Source: Streptomyces sp. AC555_RSS877
GTDB taxonomy: Bacteria > Actinomycetota > Actinomycetes > Streptomycetales > Streptomycetaceae
Length of the DNA stretch: 64,000 nucleotides
Direction: 5' to 3'
NCBI RefSeq assembly: GCF_019049245.1
Contig: NZ_JAGMUK010000038.1
Span: 72,287-136,286 of the forward strand
The notes below the pieces were generated by a model. The model saw only the letters and a list, made by a program, of their open reading frames with translations, was not told the DNA's origin and searched no databases. The position numbers and the translations under genes are program-made. Shown piece after piece: positions 25,482 through 33,757 of the stretch. Each line of letters begins with the position of its first letter. Position 1 is the first letter of the stretch.

Positions 25482-25744
25482 TGCCGATCGCCGTCGACAT
25501 CGACGTCATGATGGCCCGGCGGAAGATGTCCGTGGGCGAGCTCGCGGACCGCGTCGGCATCACGCCCGCCAACCTGGCGGTGCTCAAGAACGGCCGCGCC
25601 AAGGCGGTGCGCTTCGCGACGCTCGCCGCGCTCTGCGAGGTGCTCGAGTGCCAGCCGGGAGACCTGCTGCGCTGGGAGGCCGACGACGTCGACGACGAGT
25701 TCGCCGACCTCACGGCCTCACCGGCAGCGCCTGGCGGCACGTAG
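25481..25744 (+). CDS. Small Cro/C1-type HTH regulator (YozG-like)
   Basis: An 87-residue XRE-family protein. Its HTH (MSVGELADRVGITPANLAVLKNGRAKAVRFATLAALCEVLECQPGDLL) fills the whole fold, followed by an acidic tail. It overlaps the DUF2975 gene by one base. It is probably the regulator of this two-gene unit acting at the CTATCGA palindrome upstream (inference). Confidence 0.88.
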   Translation: MPIAVDIDVMMARRKMSVGELADRVGITPANLAVLKNGRAKAVRFATLAALCEVLECQPGDLLRWEADDVDDEFADLTASPAAPGGT

Positions 25745-25827
25745 GGACGACCCACGGTGTTCGGCCGTGGTGGCCGCGGGGCGACGGCGGACCGATCAGC
25801 GGGCGTGCCGGGACTCCCGGCGGCACA

Positions 25828-26050
25828 CGGCCCTTCGGCGCGGAAGCACGCGCAGCCGGGCCCCGGCCGGCCGGCACGCGCCCCTTGTACGTGGGCCCTC
25901 CGCGAGGCACCTGGCCCTCAGCCGACCGACAGGCGGCCCTTGCCCCGGAGCGCGCCCGGACGCCGGGCCAGACGGCACTCGGCCCTTGGGGTGGGCCTCC
26001 GCGAGGCACCTGCTCCCGGTCGGGCCGTGCGCGGCCCTTGGCTCGGGGTG
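25828..26050. repeat. Degenerate tandem repeat, ~51-bp period, five copies
   Basis: CGGCCCTT-like anchors recur with their TT at 25834, 25885, 25940, 25986 and 26038 (steps 51, 55, 46, 52). Two units also share a longer block, GTGGGCC(C)TCCGCGAGGCACCTG, at about 25891 and 25991. The tract occupies the spacer between the HTH gene and the convergent MFS gene and touches the MFS stop. Confidence 0.5.
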
Positions 26051-26055
26051 ATCCG

Positions 26056-27459
26056 TCAGGCGGCGGTGCTCAGCGCTTCCCGATCCGCCGCGTCGCCCGG
26101 CTTCGACGGCAGGGCCACCGGCTCCGGGACCCGCCGTGCACGCAGGGCGAAGCCCGCGCCGATCGAGCCGGCGATGATCAGGCCGCCGGTGACGAGGGCA
26201 CCGCGCGCTCCCGCCAGTTCCATGAGCAGGCCCAGCGCCGGCGGGCCGCCCAGGCCCCACACCGTGCCGATGCTGCTCCACACCCCGAGCACCCGTCCTC
26301 GCAGATGAGCCGGCGGGTCGGTCTGCAGGACGGCCGTTCCCGCCGTGTCGGAGAGGGACTCGACCACGGCCATGGGCAGAACGAGTACCAGCAGCACGGC
26401 CAGCGACGGCGACAACCCCGCCACCGCCTGCAGCAACGCCCCCGCGGCCGCCAGGATGCCCACGAGCCGGACCGAGGGCCTGCGCAGCCGGGCGCCGAGG
26501 ACCGCGCCGAGGATGCCGCCGACGGCGAGGACGGTGGAGACCGTGCCGAACGCCCCCGCGCCGCCCGCGAGCGGCCCGGTGACCAGCACGGCGAGGGTGA
26601 GTGCGTAGTTGCGTCCGAAAATCGCGCTGATCCCGGTGACCCCGGCGAGCGCGACCAGGCGGGGCCGGCGCACGAAGAAGGCGAGTCCTTCGCGCACGCC
26701 CATGTCGTCACCCTTGTCGCGCTGCTTCGAGGTGCCACGCCTGTCGCGTGGCTGCGCAGCGTCCTGCTGGTCCGAGGCGGCATGCCCGGCCGCGCCGTAC
26801 GCGGGCCGCAGGAACGGAATGACCGAGGTGACGAACAGGAACGACAGTCCGTTGACCGCGTACGCGGCGGACGTGCCCAGCAGGCCCACCGTCACGCCGG
26901 CCAGCGCCGCGCCCACGAGCCGGCCCGCGTTGTGCACCAGCGCGCCGACTCCGATGGCGGAGGGGACGTCCGCCACGGGAACGAGGTCGTTGCCCAGCAG
27001 GGCGCAGGCCGGACCGTCCACGGTGGCGATGGCGCCGGTCACGGCGGCCAGCACCAGCAAGGACGTCATGTCGAGCCGGTCCAGTGCCACGAGCACGGCG
27101 GTCGTGAAGGCGACCGCACCGAGAAGCGCCTGACTGACGGCGGCCGTCAGCTTGCGCGGCCAGCGGTCGACGGCCGCACCGCCCAGCATGCTCATGAACA
27201 GGGCGGGCGCGGCCTGGACCGACATGGACAACCCGGTCGCGGCCGCGGATCCGGTGATCTGGAGCACGAGCAGGTTCTGCACCGTGAGCTGCATCCAGGT
27301 GCCGGCGTTCGACACGAAGTTCGAGACGGACCACCAGCGCATGCTGCGGTACCGCAGAGACCGCCACGGCGAGCGTGACGCCTCCTTGGCCAAGGCCGCA
27401 GAAGTGTTCGATGCAGGGGCGGGGACGGGGTCAGGGGAAGAAGAAGATGCGGAAGACAC
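26056..27459 (-). CDS. MFS exporter
   Basis: A 467-residue major facilitator of the enterobactin-exporter-like (MFS_3) group with about 12 membrane segments. Visible signatures are the N-terminal WWSVSNFVSNAGTWMQLTVQNLLV, the loop DRWPRK between helices 2 and 3, and a long hydrophilic central loop (residues roughly 223-250, Gln/Asp/Arg-rich). Such pumps export drugs or siderophores. The start is GTG 27459, giving a Ser-rich N-terminal tail. No regulator is adjacent; the 347 bases upstream show no feature beyond the promoter of the divergent gene. Confidence 0.88.
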   Translation of the reverse strand: MSSASSSSPDPVPAPASNTSAALAKEASRSPWRSLRYRSMRWWSVSNFVSNAGTWMQLTVQNLLVLQITGSAAATGLSMSVQAAPALFMSMLGGAAVDRWPRKLTAAVSQALLGAVAFTTAVLVALDRLDMTSLLVLAAVTGAIATVDGPACALLGNDLVPVADVPSAIGVGALVHNAGRLVGAALAGVTVGLLGTSAAYAVNGLSFLFVTSVIPFLRPAYGAAGHAASDQQDAAQPRDRRGTSKQRDKGDDMGVREGLAFFVRRPRLVALAGVTGISAIFGRNYALTLAVLVTGPLAGGAGAFGTVSTVLAVGGILGAVLGARLRRPSVRLVGILAAAGALLQAVAGLSPSLAVLLVLVLPMAVVESLSDTAGTAVLQTDPPAHLRGRVLGVWSSIGTVWGLGGPPALGLLMELAGARGALVTGGLIIAGSIGAGFALRARRVPEPVALPSKPGDAADREALSTAA

Positions 27460-27793
27460 AGTGCGGTACCCGAGTGGCGAGGCGGGAGGTCGGACAGGTC
27501 GGCGAAACCGAGGGACGCCGGCTGCGCTGCGCGGTCACTCCACCGAGTCGGTCACGGCGCGGACCATCGTGGCAGACGGGACGGGCGCGTCGAGGACGGT
27601 GCACCCCGCCGCAGCCCGCTCAGGACCCCAAACTCCCCTTGACCACGGACATTTGCCGGGCCGAGTGGGGTTTCTCACAGACTGGCCGGGCCGCCGCCCC
27701 GGCACGCACGGCCACCGGGGGCCTTCCGGCGTTCCGAGCGGCCTCGTCGGCGATCGGACGGCTCCGGAGCGTGCCGGAAGAGGCGAACTGATC

Positions 27794-27799
27794 TAGCCT
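27794..27799 (+). promoter_or_regulatory. -10 element of a probable leaderless message
   Basis: TAGCCT lies 7 bases before GTG 27807, the usual spacing for leaderless Streptomyces transcripts. No clear -35 is visible. Confidence 0.45.
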
Positions 27800-27806
27800 G
27801 CGTCGA

Positions 27807-28301
27807 GTGATGACAGCCGACGACGTGTTGTTCGTCCTGGCCCTGCTGCGCCGGGCGAAGGTGGACGTCTGGATCGGTGGCGGATGGGGGATCGACGCCC
27901 TGCTCGGGGAGCAGACCCGAGACCACCGTGACCTGGACCTGATGCATCGGCAGGACCAGGAGGCCACGGCGACGGCCGCCCTCTCGGCGGCGGGTTTCGC
28001 CGAGAGCCTGGACTGGAGGCCCATCCGCTTCGTCGTGACGGCTCCCGACGGGCGAGAGATCGACCTTCACCCACTGGTCTTCGCCGGCGACGGCTCAGCC
28101 GAACAGGCATCACCCGAACCGGACCGGCCTTTCACGTACCCCTCCTCGTGCTTCGTGACCGGCACGATCAAGGGAGTGCCCGTCCCGTGTCTGTCCGCCG
28201 GGCAGCAGGTCTCCTTCCATCAGGGATACGAGCCGTCGGAACGCGACCGGCACGACATGGCACAACTCCGCCGCGCCTTCGGGATCGCCACGCACTTCTG
28301 A
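27807..28301 (+). CDS. Aminoglycoside/lincosamide nucleotidyltransferase family protein
   Basis: A 164-residue nucleotidyltransferase of the LnuA/ANT(2'')-like group, which adenylate antibiotics such as lincosamides or aminoglycosides. The catalytic signature is GGWGIDALLGEQTRDHRDLDL (spread over residues 24-44), with a third carboxylate in REIDLHPLVF. GTG 27807 and ATG 27810 are both possible starts. Environmental members are often housekeeping or of unknown substrate, so resistance should not be assumed. Single gene, probably leaderless. Confidence 0.82.
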   Translation: MMTADDVLFVLALLRRAKVDVWIGGGWGIDALLGEQTRDHRDLDLMHRQDQEATATAALSAAGFAESLDWRPIRFVVTAPDGREIDLHPLVFAGDGSAEQASPEPDRPFTYPSSCFVTGTIKGVPVPCLSAGQQVSFHQGYEPSERDRHDMAQLRRAFGIATHF

Positions 28302-28471
28302 CCGGCACGGGCGGCCGACGCGATGCACGGAAGACGGCACCGACGCTCTCGGGATCCCGCACCTGCCGTAATTGCGATCTTTGTCTGTTTAGCATTCAGA
28401 TGCCCGCTTCTTACGGCTTTGTCCTACGTAGCTCACAGGTCTTCGTGCCCTCACCCGCGAGAGGAGGCCTC

Positions 28472-30136
28472 ATGGCCTCGACAGGCCGTCGTAGATCGCT
28501 GCTGCAGGACACCTTTTCGCGCCACGACCCCGAACTGCGGGCCGCCGCCCGGCACTTCGGACGGCGGCGTTTTTTCACGGTCGCCGCGGCGGCCGCCGCC
28601 CTTGCCTTCACCACCAACCTGCCGGCCCGGGGCGCGGCGAACTCGCGCGAGTTCGACGCGGCGAGGATCTCCTCCGATCCGTTCACGCTCGGCATCGCCT
28701 CTGGAGACCCGCTCCCCGGTTCCGTGCTGCTGTGGACCCGGCTCGCCCCGGCCCCGTACGAGCCGGGCGGCGGTCTGCCCGAGCAGTACGTGGTCGTCCA
28801 CTGGGAGGTGGCCATCGACGAGCGCTTCGCCCTGACCGTCCGCAGCGGCGTCGCCGTCGCCTATCCCGAGTGCAACCACTCCCTGCACATCGAGGTCGAC
28901 GGTCTCGAGCCCGACCGCGTCTACTACTACCGGTTCAAGACCGGAGCCTGGATCAGCGAGACAGGCCGTACCCGCACGGCACCTGCCACCACTGCCGCCG
29001 CCTCGACGCTCTCCTACGCCGCCGTCGCCTGCCAGGCCTACCACGACGGCTACTACACGGTGCACCGCCATCTCGCCCAGGACGACGTCGACGTGGTTCT
29101 CCACCTCGGGGACTACCTGTACGAGTACGCCGTGAACTCCACGGGCGGGGCGCGCAACTACACGGACCGGAAGCTGCCCGACGTCTTCAACCGTGAGGCC
29201 ATGACCCTGGAGGACTACCGGCTGCGCTACGCCCTCTACAAGAGCGATCCGGACCTGCGGGCGGTCCACGCCGCGCACCCCTTCGTCGTCACCTGGGACG
29301 ACCACGAGACGGAGAACAACCACGCGGGCCCCATCAGCGAGAACAACGACCCGCCGGAAACGTTCCTGTTGCGACGCGCCGCCGCCTACCGGGCGTACTG
29401 GGAGAACCAGCCGCTGCGCAGCGCCCAGTTGCCCAGTGGGCCGGACCTGCAGCTCTACCGCCGGCTCCAGTGGGGCACGCTCGCCCAGTTCGACGTCCTC
29501 GACACCCGGCAGTACCGCTCCGACCAGTTGTTCGGCGACACCAAGCACGTTTTCGGAGCCGAAGTGGACGACCCGTCGCGCACCATCACCGGGGCCGCGC
29601 AGGAGAGCTGGCTGATCGACGGCTGGCGCGCCTCACAGGCCCTGTGGAATGTGATGCCGCAACAGGTCTGCTTCTCGCAGCGCAAACTCGACCTGAACGC
29701 CGAGGCGAAGATGTCCATGGACGCCTGGGACGGCTACCGGGCCTCGCGCCGGCGGATCCTCGACGGGGCGAAGTCGGCCGGAGTCGAGAACCTGGTGGTG
29801 ATGACCGGGGACGTGCACGTCGGCTACGCCTTCGACATCAAGGACGACTTCGACGATCCGGCGTCCACGACCCTGGGCACGGAGATCGTCGCCACGTCCG
29901 TCGCGAGCGGCAGGGACGGCGCCGAGAGGCCCCCCAACTGGGACACGTACCTCAAGGCCAACCCTCATCTGCAGTTCTACAACGGGCAGCGCGGCTATGT
30001 GAGGGTCGAACTGGGCCGACAGGCGGCACGGGCCGACTTCAAGACCGTGTCCGCCGTGACGACGCCGGGCGCGCCGATCGCGACCGTCGCGTCCTTCATG
30101 ACGGAGGCCGGCAATCCGGGCCTCACGCCGGTGTGA
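28472..30136 (+). CDS. phoD: Tat-exported alkaline phosphatase D
   Basis: A 554-residue PhoD-type phosphodiesterase/phosphatase, a calcium- and iron-dependent secreted enzyme that releases phosphate from esters. The N-terminus carries a twin-arginine signal (GRRRFFTVAAAAAALAF). Metal-site motifs follow: HLGDYLYEY, TWDDHETENNHA and MTGDVHVGYAFD. ATG 28472 has GAGGAGG 4 bases before the C-A-TG context. The leader is unusually AT-rich (around 28370-28430), which suggests a real promoter, but I do not see a convincing GTTCACC-type PHO box. Confidence 0.92.
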   Translation: MASTGRRRSLLQDTFSRHDPELRAAARHFGRRRFFTVAAAAAALAFTTNLPARGAANSREFDAARISSDPFTLGIASGDPLPGSVLLWTRLAPAPYEPGGGLPEQYVVVHWEVAIDERFALTVRSGVAVAYPECNHSLHIEVDGLEPDRVYYYRFKTGAWISETGRTRTAPATTAAASTLSYAAVACQAYHDGYYTVHRHLAQDDVDVVLHLGDYLYEYAVNSTGGARNYTDRKLPDVFNREAMTLEDYRLRYALYKSDPDLRAVHAAHPFVVTWDDHETENNHAGPISENNDPPETFLLRRAAAYRAYWENQPLRSAQLPSGPDLQLYRRLQWGTLAQFDVLDTRQYRSDQLFGDTKHVFGAEVDDPSRTITGAAQESWLIDGWRASQALWNVMPQQVCFSQRKLDLNAEAKMSMDAWDGYRASRRRILDGAKSAGVENLVVMTGDVHVGYAFDIKDDFDDPASTTLGTEIVATSVASGRDGAERPPNWDTYLKANPHLQFYNGQRGYVRVELGRQAARADFKTVSAVTTPGAPIATVASFMTEAGNPGLTPV

Positions 30137-30303
30137 GGCACCCGTACCTGGTGTCGGAGCGTCAGCATCCGGTACTGCGCCGGCCGGGCCCCTCATGTCG
30201 TCCGATGCGCGGAACGGGCCGGATGCGCACATCTTCTGAGTCGCTTTCGGCAAAACCTAGGGTTTCGAGGCCCTTCTGCCACCGAAAACCGAGGAGACTT
30301 TTG

Positions 30304-31668
30304 ATGGTCCACAGACACGCCGGAGTCGGCTGTGCCGCCTCGACGGTGCTCGGCGCACTCGTGCTGGCGGGGCTGCCCCAAGCCGCGGCCGTCGAGCCCC
30401 CCGCGCCGACGCCGGCGCCCACCGCCGCCGAGACGCTCGGCGCCGCCAGTCCGTCGCCGATGGTCCTGCGCGCACTGGAGCGCGATCTGGGCCTGACGGA
30501 CGCCCAGGCCAGGACGCGTCTGGTGAACGAGGCGGAGGCGGGCACGCGCGCCGGCCGGCTGCAGAACGCGCTCGGTGAGCACTTCGCGGGCGCATGGGTG
30601 CGCGGGGCGACCTCCGCCGACCTGACCGTCGCGACCACCGACGCCGCGGACGTTGCCGCCATCGAGGCCGGTGGAGCGCGGGCGGCGGTCGTCAAGACCG
30701 CGCTGCAGGACCTGCGGAAGGCCAAGGCGAAGCTGGACGGCGCCGTGACCGGCAAGGCCCTCGACACGCCGGTTCGGTACATCGACGTGCGGACCAACCG
30801 GGTGACGGTGCAGGCGACGAGCCGTGCCGCCGCGAACAAGCTCATCGCGGCCGCGGGCCTCGGCCGCGGGGTCGTGAACATCAGGGTGTCGGCGGACCGG
30901 CCGCGCGCCCTGCACGACATCCGGGGCGGTGACGCCTACTACATCGACGACATGGACCGCTGTTCCGTGGGATTCGCCGTCACCAAGGGCGCCCAGCAGG
31001 GGTTCGCCACGGCCGGCCACTGCGGGAAGGCGGGGGCGAGGACCACCGGCTTCAACAAGGTCGACCAGGGCACTTTCCAGGCCTCGGTCTTCCCCGGCCA
31101 GGACATGGCATGGGTGGGCGTCAACAGCGACTGGACCGCGACGCCCGACGTCACGGCGGAAGGCGGCCAGAACGTTCAGACCGCCGGCTCGGTGCAGGCC
31201 CTTGCGGGCGCCGCGATCTGCCGGTCGGGTTCCACCACGGGCTGGCACTGCGGGACGATCGAGCAGCACGACACCAGCGTCAGCTACGCCGAGGGCACCG
31301 TCGACGGCGTGACCCGCACGACGGTGTGCGCGGAACCCGGCGACTCCGGCGGCTCCTACGTCTCGGGAACCCAGGCCCAGGGGGTCACGTCGGGCGGCTC
31401 CGGCGACTGCACGAGCGGCGGAACGACCTTCTACCAGCCGATCAACCCGCTGCTCAGCACGTACGACCTCACCCTCAGGACCAGCACGGCCGAGAGCGGT
31501 ACGCCCGCCCCCCAGGACGGCCAGTCGGGCGGCTGGGCCACGGGGCGGGTCTACGAGATCGGAGCGCGGGTGACCCTCGACGGCGTCTCCTACCAGTGCC
31601 TGCAGGCGCATCAGGCGCAGGGCGCCTGGCAGCCCGCCCTCACCCCTGCCCTGTGGCAGCGCCTCTGA
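30304..31668 (+). CDS. Secreted S1 serine protease with prodomain and chitin-binding module
   Basis: A 454-residue streptogrisin-like chymotrypsin-fold protease. Order: Sec signal peptide (to about residue 29), alpha-lytic-type prodomain (about 45-200), mature protease with His239 (FATAGHC), Asp267 (GQDMAWV) and Ser348 (EPGDSGGS), then a Thr/Ser/Pro linker and a CBM5/12-type module (WATGRVYEIGARVTLDGVSY). Layout matches the streptogrisin C type, which pairs a protease with a chitin-binding tail. ATG 30304 follows CGAGGAG. An AAACC-N3-GGTTT inverted repeat lies 39 bases upstream. Confidence 0.92.
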   Translation: MVHRHAGVGCAASTVLGALVLAGLPQAAAVEPPAPTPAPTAAETLGAASPSPMVLRALERDLGLTDAQARTRLVNEAEAGTRAGRLQNALGEHFAGAWVRGATSADLTVATTDAADVAAIEAGGARAAVVKTALQDLRKAKAKLDGAVTGKALDTPVRYIDVRTNRVTVQATSRAAANKLIAAAGLGRGVVNIRVSADRPRALHDIRGGDAYYIDDMDRCSVGFAVTKGAQQGFATAGHCGKAGARTTGFNKVDQGTFQASVFPGQDMAWVGVNSDWTATPDVTAEGGQNVQTAGSVQALAGAAICRSGSTTGWHCGTIEQHDTSVSYAEGTVDGVTRTTVCAEPGDSGGSYVSGTQAQGVTSGGSGDCTSGGTTFYQPINPLLSTYDLTLRTSTAESGTPAPQDGQSGGWATGRVYEIGARVTLDGVSYQCLQAHQAQGAWQPALTPALWQRL

Positions 31669-31686
31669 CGGAGCGATGATGTCGGC

Positions 31687-31728
31687 GCGGCGCGAGGTCC
31701 TGGTCTGCGGACTCGGTTCTCGCGCCGC
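31687..31728. terminator. Hairpin between convergent genes
   Basis: Perfect 10-base arms GCGGCGCGAG/CTCGCGCCGC (31687-31696, 31719-31728) with a 22-base loop, between the S1 protease and the convergent serine hydrolase. Confidence 0.5.
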
Positions 31729-31758
31729 TCCATGGTCTCGGTCCGCCCGGCTCCTCGG

Positions 31759-32850
31759 TCATGCCTCGGCCAGCAGTGCGTACGCGGTCGGCACGAAGGC
31801 GTCGCGGACGCGGAAGCGGCGGGTGCACAGGGCGGCCAGCGCCGTTCCGGTGTCGGGCCGGAAGCCCAGGAAGGCCTGCTGTCCGAGTGTCGCCCCACCG
31901 TGGAAGTACAGAGGACCATGCTCCGTGGGGTGCTGGAACCAGGCCACCGTGTGCACATGCCGGTGCCCGAGACCGCGCCGGAGCACGGGGTGGCGTACCG
32001 CCCGCAGCGCACCGGTCAGGGGCCGGCCCGACGGTTCCACGTGTGCTTCGAGGAACGTGAGCAGGTCGTTCGGGGTGGCCCGGACGGCGCCGGCCGCCTG
32101 GAAGCCGCCGACGAACAACGGGGGCGTGGGTGTCGCGCCGTCCCTGCGGTGTCCGGTGGCGTCGGCGTCCGGGCCGCCGGGACGCAGGACGGTGTCGCTC
32201 AGCCGCAGGGGACGCAGCACGTTCGCGGTGAGCAGGTCGTCCCACGGCGTCGCGGTTGCCGCCGCCAGGGCGTGACCGAGTACGGCGACACCGAAGTTGG
32301 AGTAGTGCCAGCGCGTGCCGGGACTGCGGTGGTGCCGATGCCGCAGAAACGCGTCGACCACCCGCTCGGCCGGATAGCGGGCGTAGGGGTTGGTACGCCA
32401 CGCGGGCAGTGCCCGGACGAAGAAGTCGGCGGGCAGGGCGGGCAGTCCGGAGGTGTGGGTGATGAGGTGGGCGAGCGTGACGGGGTCCGGGCCGGTTCGC
32501 CCGGCCGGGTCCAGAAGGGCCGCGGCCGGCTCGCCCGCGGACAGCAGACCCGTCTGTGTCAGGTGGGCCGGCAGCAGTCCGGTGAACGTCTTGGACGCTG
32601 ATCCCAGCTCGTAGCGCAGCCGGTGACGCGGGACGGGCGGGGGCGGCGCGGTGCCACCGCACCGCACGGTGCGGTGACCGTTCCGGGAGAGCGCGAAGAC
32701 GACGTCGGGGGCGTCCACGACGTTGACGGCCGCGTCGAGCCGCCGCACCACGTCGGCGTCCGAGGACGCGTCCGTCGACGGGCCGTCGGGTGGGAACGTG
32801 TCGCTGCCGTCGAGCGGAACGCCCGGCCAGGGAGCGGGTCGGGTGGTCAT
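31759..32850 (-). CDS. Serine hydrolase, class C beta-lactamase/DD-peptidase family
   Basis: A 363-residue penicillin-recognising-fold enzyme. The three active-site elements are SASK at residues 84-87, YSN at 183-185 and HGG in the C-terminal part (YFHGGATLG, in place of KTG). This pattern fits the large EstB/class C-like hydrolase group, whose members act on beta-lactams, esters or D-amino-acid peptides. No signal peptide is visible, so a cytoplasmic esterase or peptidase is more likely than a secreted beta-lactamase. It overlaps the preceding gene by 4 bases (ATGA) and is probably coupled with it. Confidence 0.85.
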   Translation of the reverse strand: MTTRPAPWPGVPLDGSDTFPPDGPSTDASSDADVVRRLDAAVNVVDAPDVVFALSRNGHRTVRCGGTAPPPPVPRHRLRYELGSASKTFTGLLPAHLTQTGLLSAGEPAAALLDPAGRTGPDPVTLAHLITHTSGLPALPADFFVRALPAWRTNPYARYPAERVVDAFLRHRHHRSPGTRWHYSNFGVAVLGHALAAATATPWDDLLTANVLRPLRLSDTVLRPGGPDADATGHRRDGATPTPPLFVGGFQAAGAVRATPNDLLTFLEAHVEPSGRPLTGALRAVRHPVLRRGLGHRHVHTVAWFQHPTEHGPLYFHGGATLGQQAFLGFRPDTGTALAALCTRRFRVRDAFVPTAYALLAEA

Positions 32851-33290
32851 GCCGGTGCGTGCGCCAGCTGCGTCAGGGCTCGGGAGGTGGCCAGGACGGA
32901 GGCGAAGGCGGCGACCAGTGTCGGGTGGTAGACGACGTCGAAGACCTCGTCGGGCTCGCCCTGGGGCATGGTGCGCAGGGCGGGCATCGCGCCATCGGGC
33001 TGCTGGGCGGCGGCGAAGCCCTCCCAGGCCCGCTCGTCCAGCGTGGGGCGGGGCAGGCAGGCATCGACGACCAGCAGCTCACCGAGCAGGTCCCAGCGTT
33101 GCAGGTCGAGCCAGTCGTCCAGCCAGGCCGGCAGCCAGGCCGCGAGATAGTCGGCGCCCGCCGAAGCCCACGAACTCCGGCGCACGGCGCCCGCCGAGGC
33201 CGTCGGCGGCTGAGAGTCGTACAGGTCGGGTCGGGTCCGGGACGGCGGGACGGCGGGACGGCTGATGAACCTGCGGCGCGCGGCGGTCAT
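32847..33290 (-). CDS. DUF6895-like alpha-helical protein coupled to the serine hydrolase
   Basis: A 147-residue protein. After a basic, disordered N-terminus its core is helical with W/L repeats (LAAWLPAWLDDWLDLQRWDLLGELLVVDACL) and a QQPDGAMPAL segment reminiscent of alpha/alpha-toroid repeats. It resembles the C-terminal half of DUF6895 proteins (recalled, moderate certainty), so it may be a short or truncated member. Start is uncertain: ATG 33290 has no clear ribosome site and TTG 33323 is also in frame. Function unknown; overlap with the hydrolase gene suggests they work together. Confidence 0.5.
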   Translation of the reverse strand: MTAARRRFISRPAVPPSRTRPDLYDSQPPTASAGAVRRSSWASAGADYLAAWLPAWLDDWLDLQRWDLLGELLVVDACLPRPTLDERAWEGFAAAQQPDGAMPALRTMPQGEPDEVFDVVYHPTLVAAFASVLATSRALTQLAHAPA

Positions 33291-33343
33291 TCTGGAACTC
33301 GTCCGTCCCAGGAAGCCCGGCAACCCGGCCGTCTACCATGACC

Positions 33344-33367
33344 TTGCGTATTCGCTTGCGCATTCGA
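33344..33367. promoter_or_regulatory. 12-bp direct repeat upstream of blaI
   Basis: TTGCGTATTCGC and TTGCGCATTCGA abut, ending 21 bases before the BlaI-type start. They lie between the divergent hydrolase unit and the BlaI/M56 unit and are a candidate autoregulatory site. Confidence 0.4.
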
Positions 33368-33388
33368 TGGTGAAAGGGAGTCAGGGTC

Positions 33389-33757
33389 ATGCGGCGGCTG
33401 GGGGAACTCGAGGCGGAGATCATGGACCGTCTCTGGACGTGGAACCGCCCGGCCACGGTGCGTGAGGTCGTCGACGACATCAACAGGACCCGGCCCGTCG
33501 CGTACACCACGGTCATGACCGTCACCAACATCCTCTACACCAAGGGCTGGCTGCTGCGCGACAAGCAGGGCCGCGCCTGGCTGTACACGCCGGTCCGCAG
33601 CCGCGAGGCGTACGCCGCCGCGCTCATGGAGGACGGCCTCGGAGAGAGCAAGGACCGGCCGACGGCGCTGGTCCACTTCGTCGAGAACATGTCCGAGGAC
33701 GAGGTGGCCGCCTTGCGGAAGGCCCTGCGAAGCGTGGGACGACAGGCGAAGCCGTGA
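33389..33757 (+). CDS. BlaI/MecI/CopY family transcriptional repressor
   Basis: A 122-residue winged-helix repressor. The DNA-binding domain (LGELEAEIMDRLWTWNRPATVREVVDDI, AYTTVMTVTNILYTKGWL) is followed by a dimerisation tail. In staphylococci such repressors are cleaved after beta-lactam sensing by a membrane metalloprotease; other relatives respond to copper. The start has AAAGGGAG upstream. It overlaps the M56 gene by 4 bases, the usual repressor-protease operon. The protein contains no CopY-type Cys cluster, so it is unlikely to bind copper directly. Confidence 0.93.
   Translation: MRRLGELEAEIMDRLWTWNRPATVREVVDDINRTRPVAYTTVMTVTNILYTKGWLLRDKQGRAWLYTPVRSREAYAAALMEDGLGESKDRPTALVHFVENMSEDEVAALRKALRSVGRQAKP

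Noticed and set aside
27807..28301. Acquired antibiotic-resistance gene
   Set aside because: Base composition matches the surroundings, no mobile element is near and environmental homologues are often chromosomal.
28420..28470. PHO box upstream of phoD
   Set aside because: CTCAC-like elements occur but are about 18 bases apart, not the 11-base direct repeats of PhoP sites.
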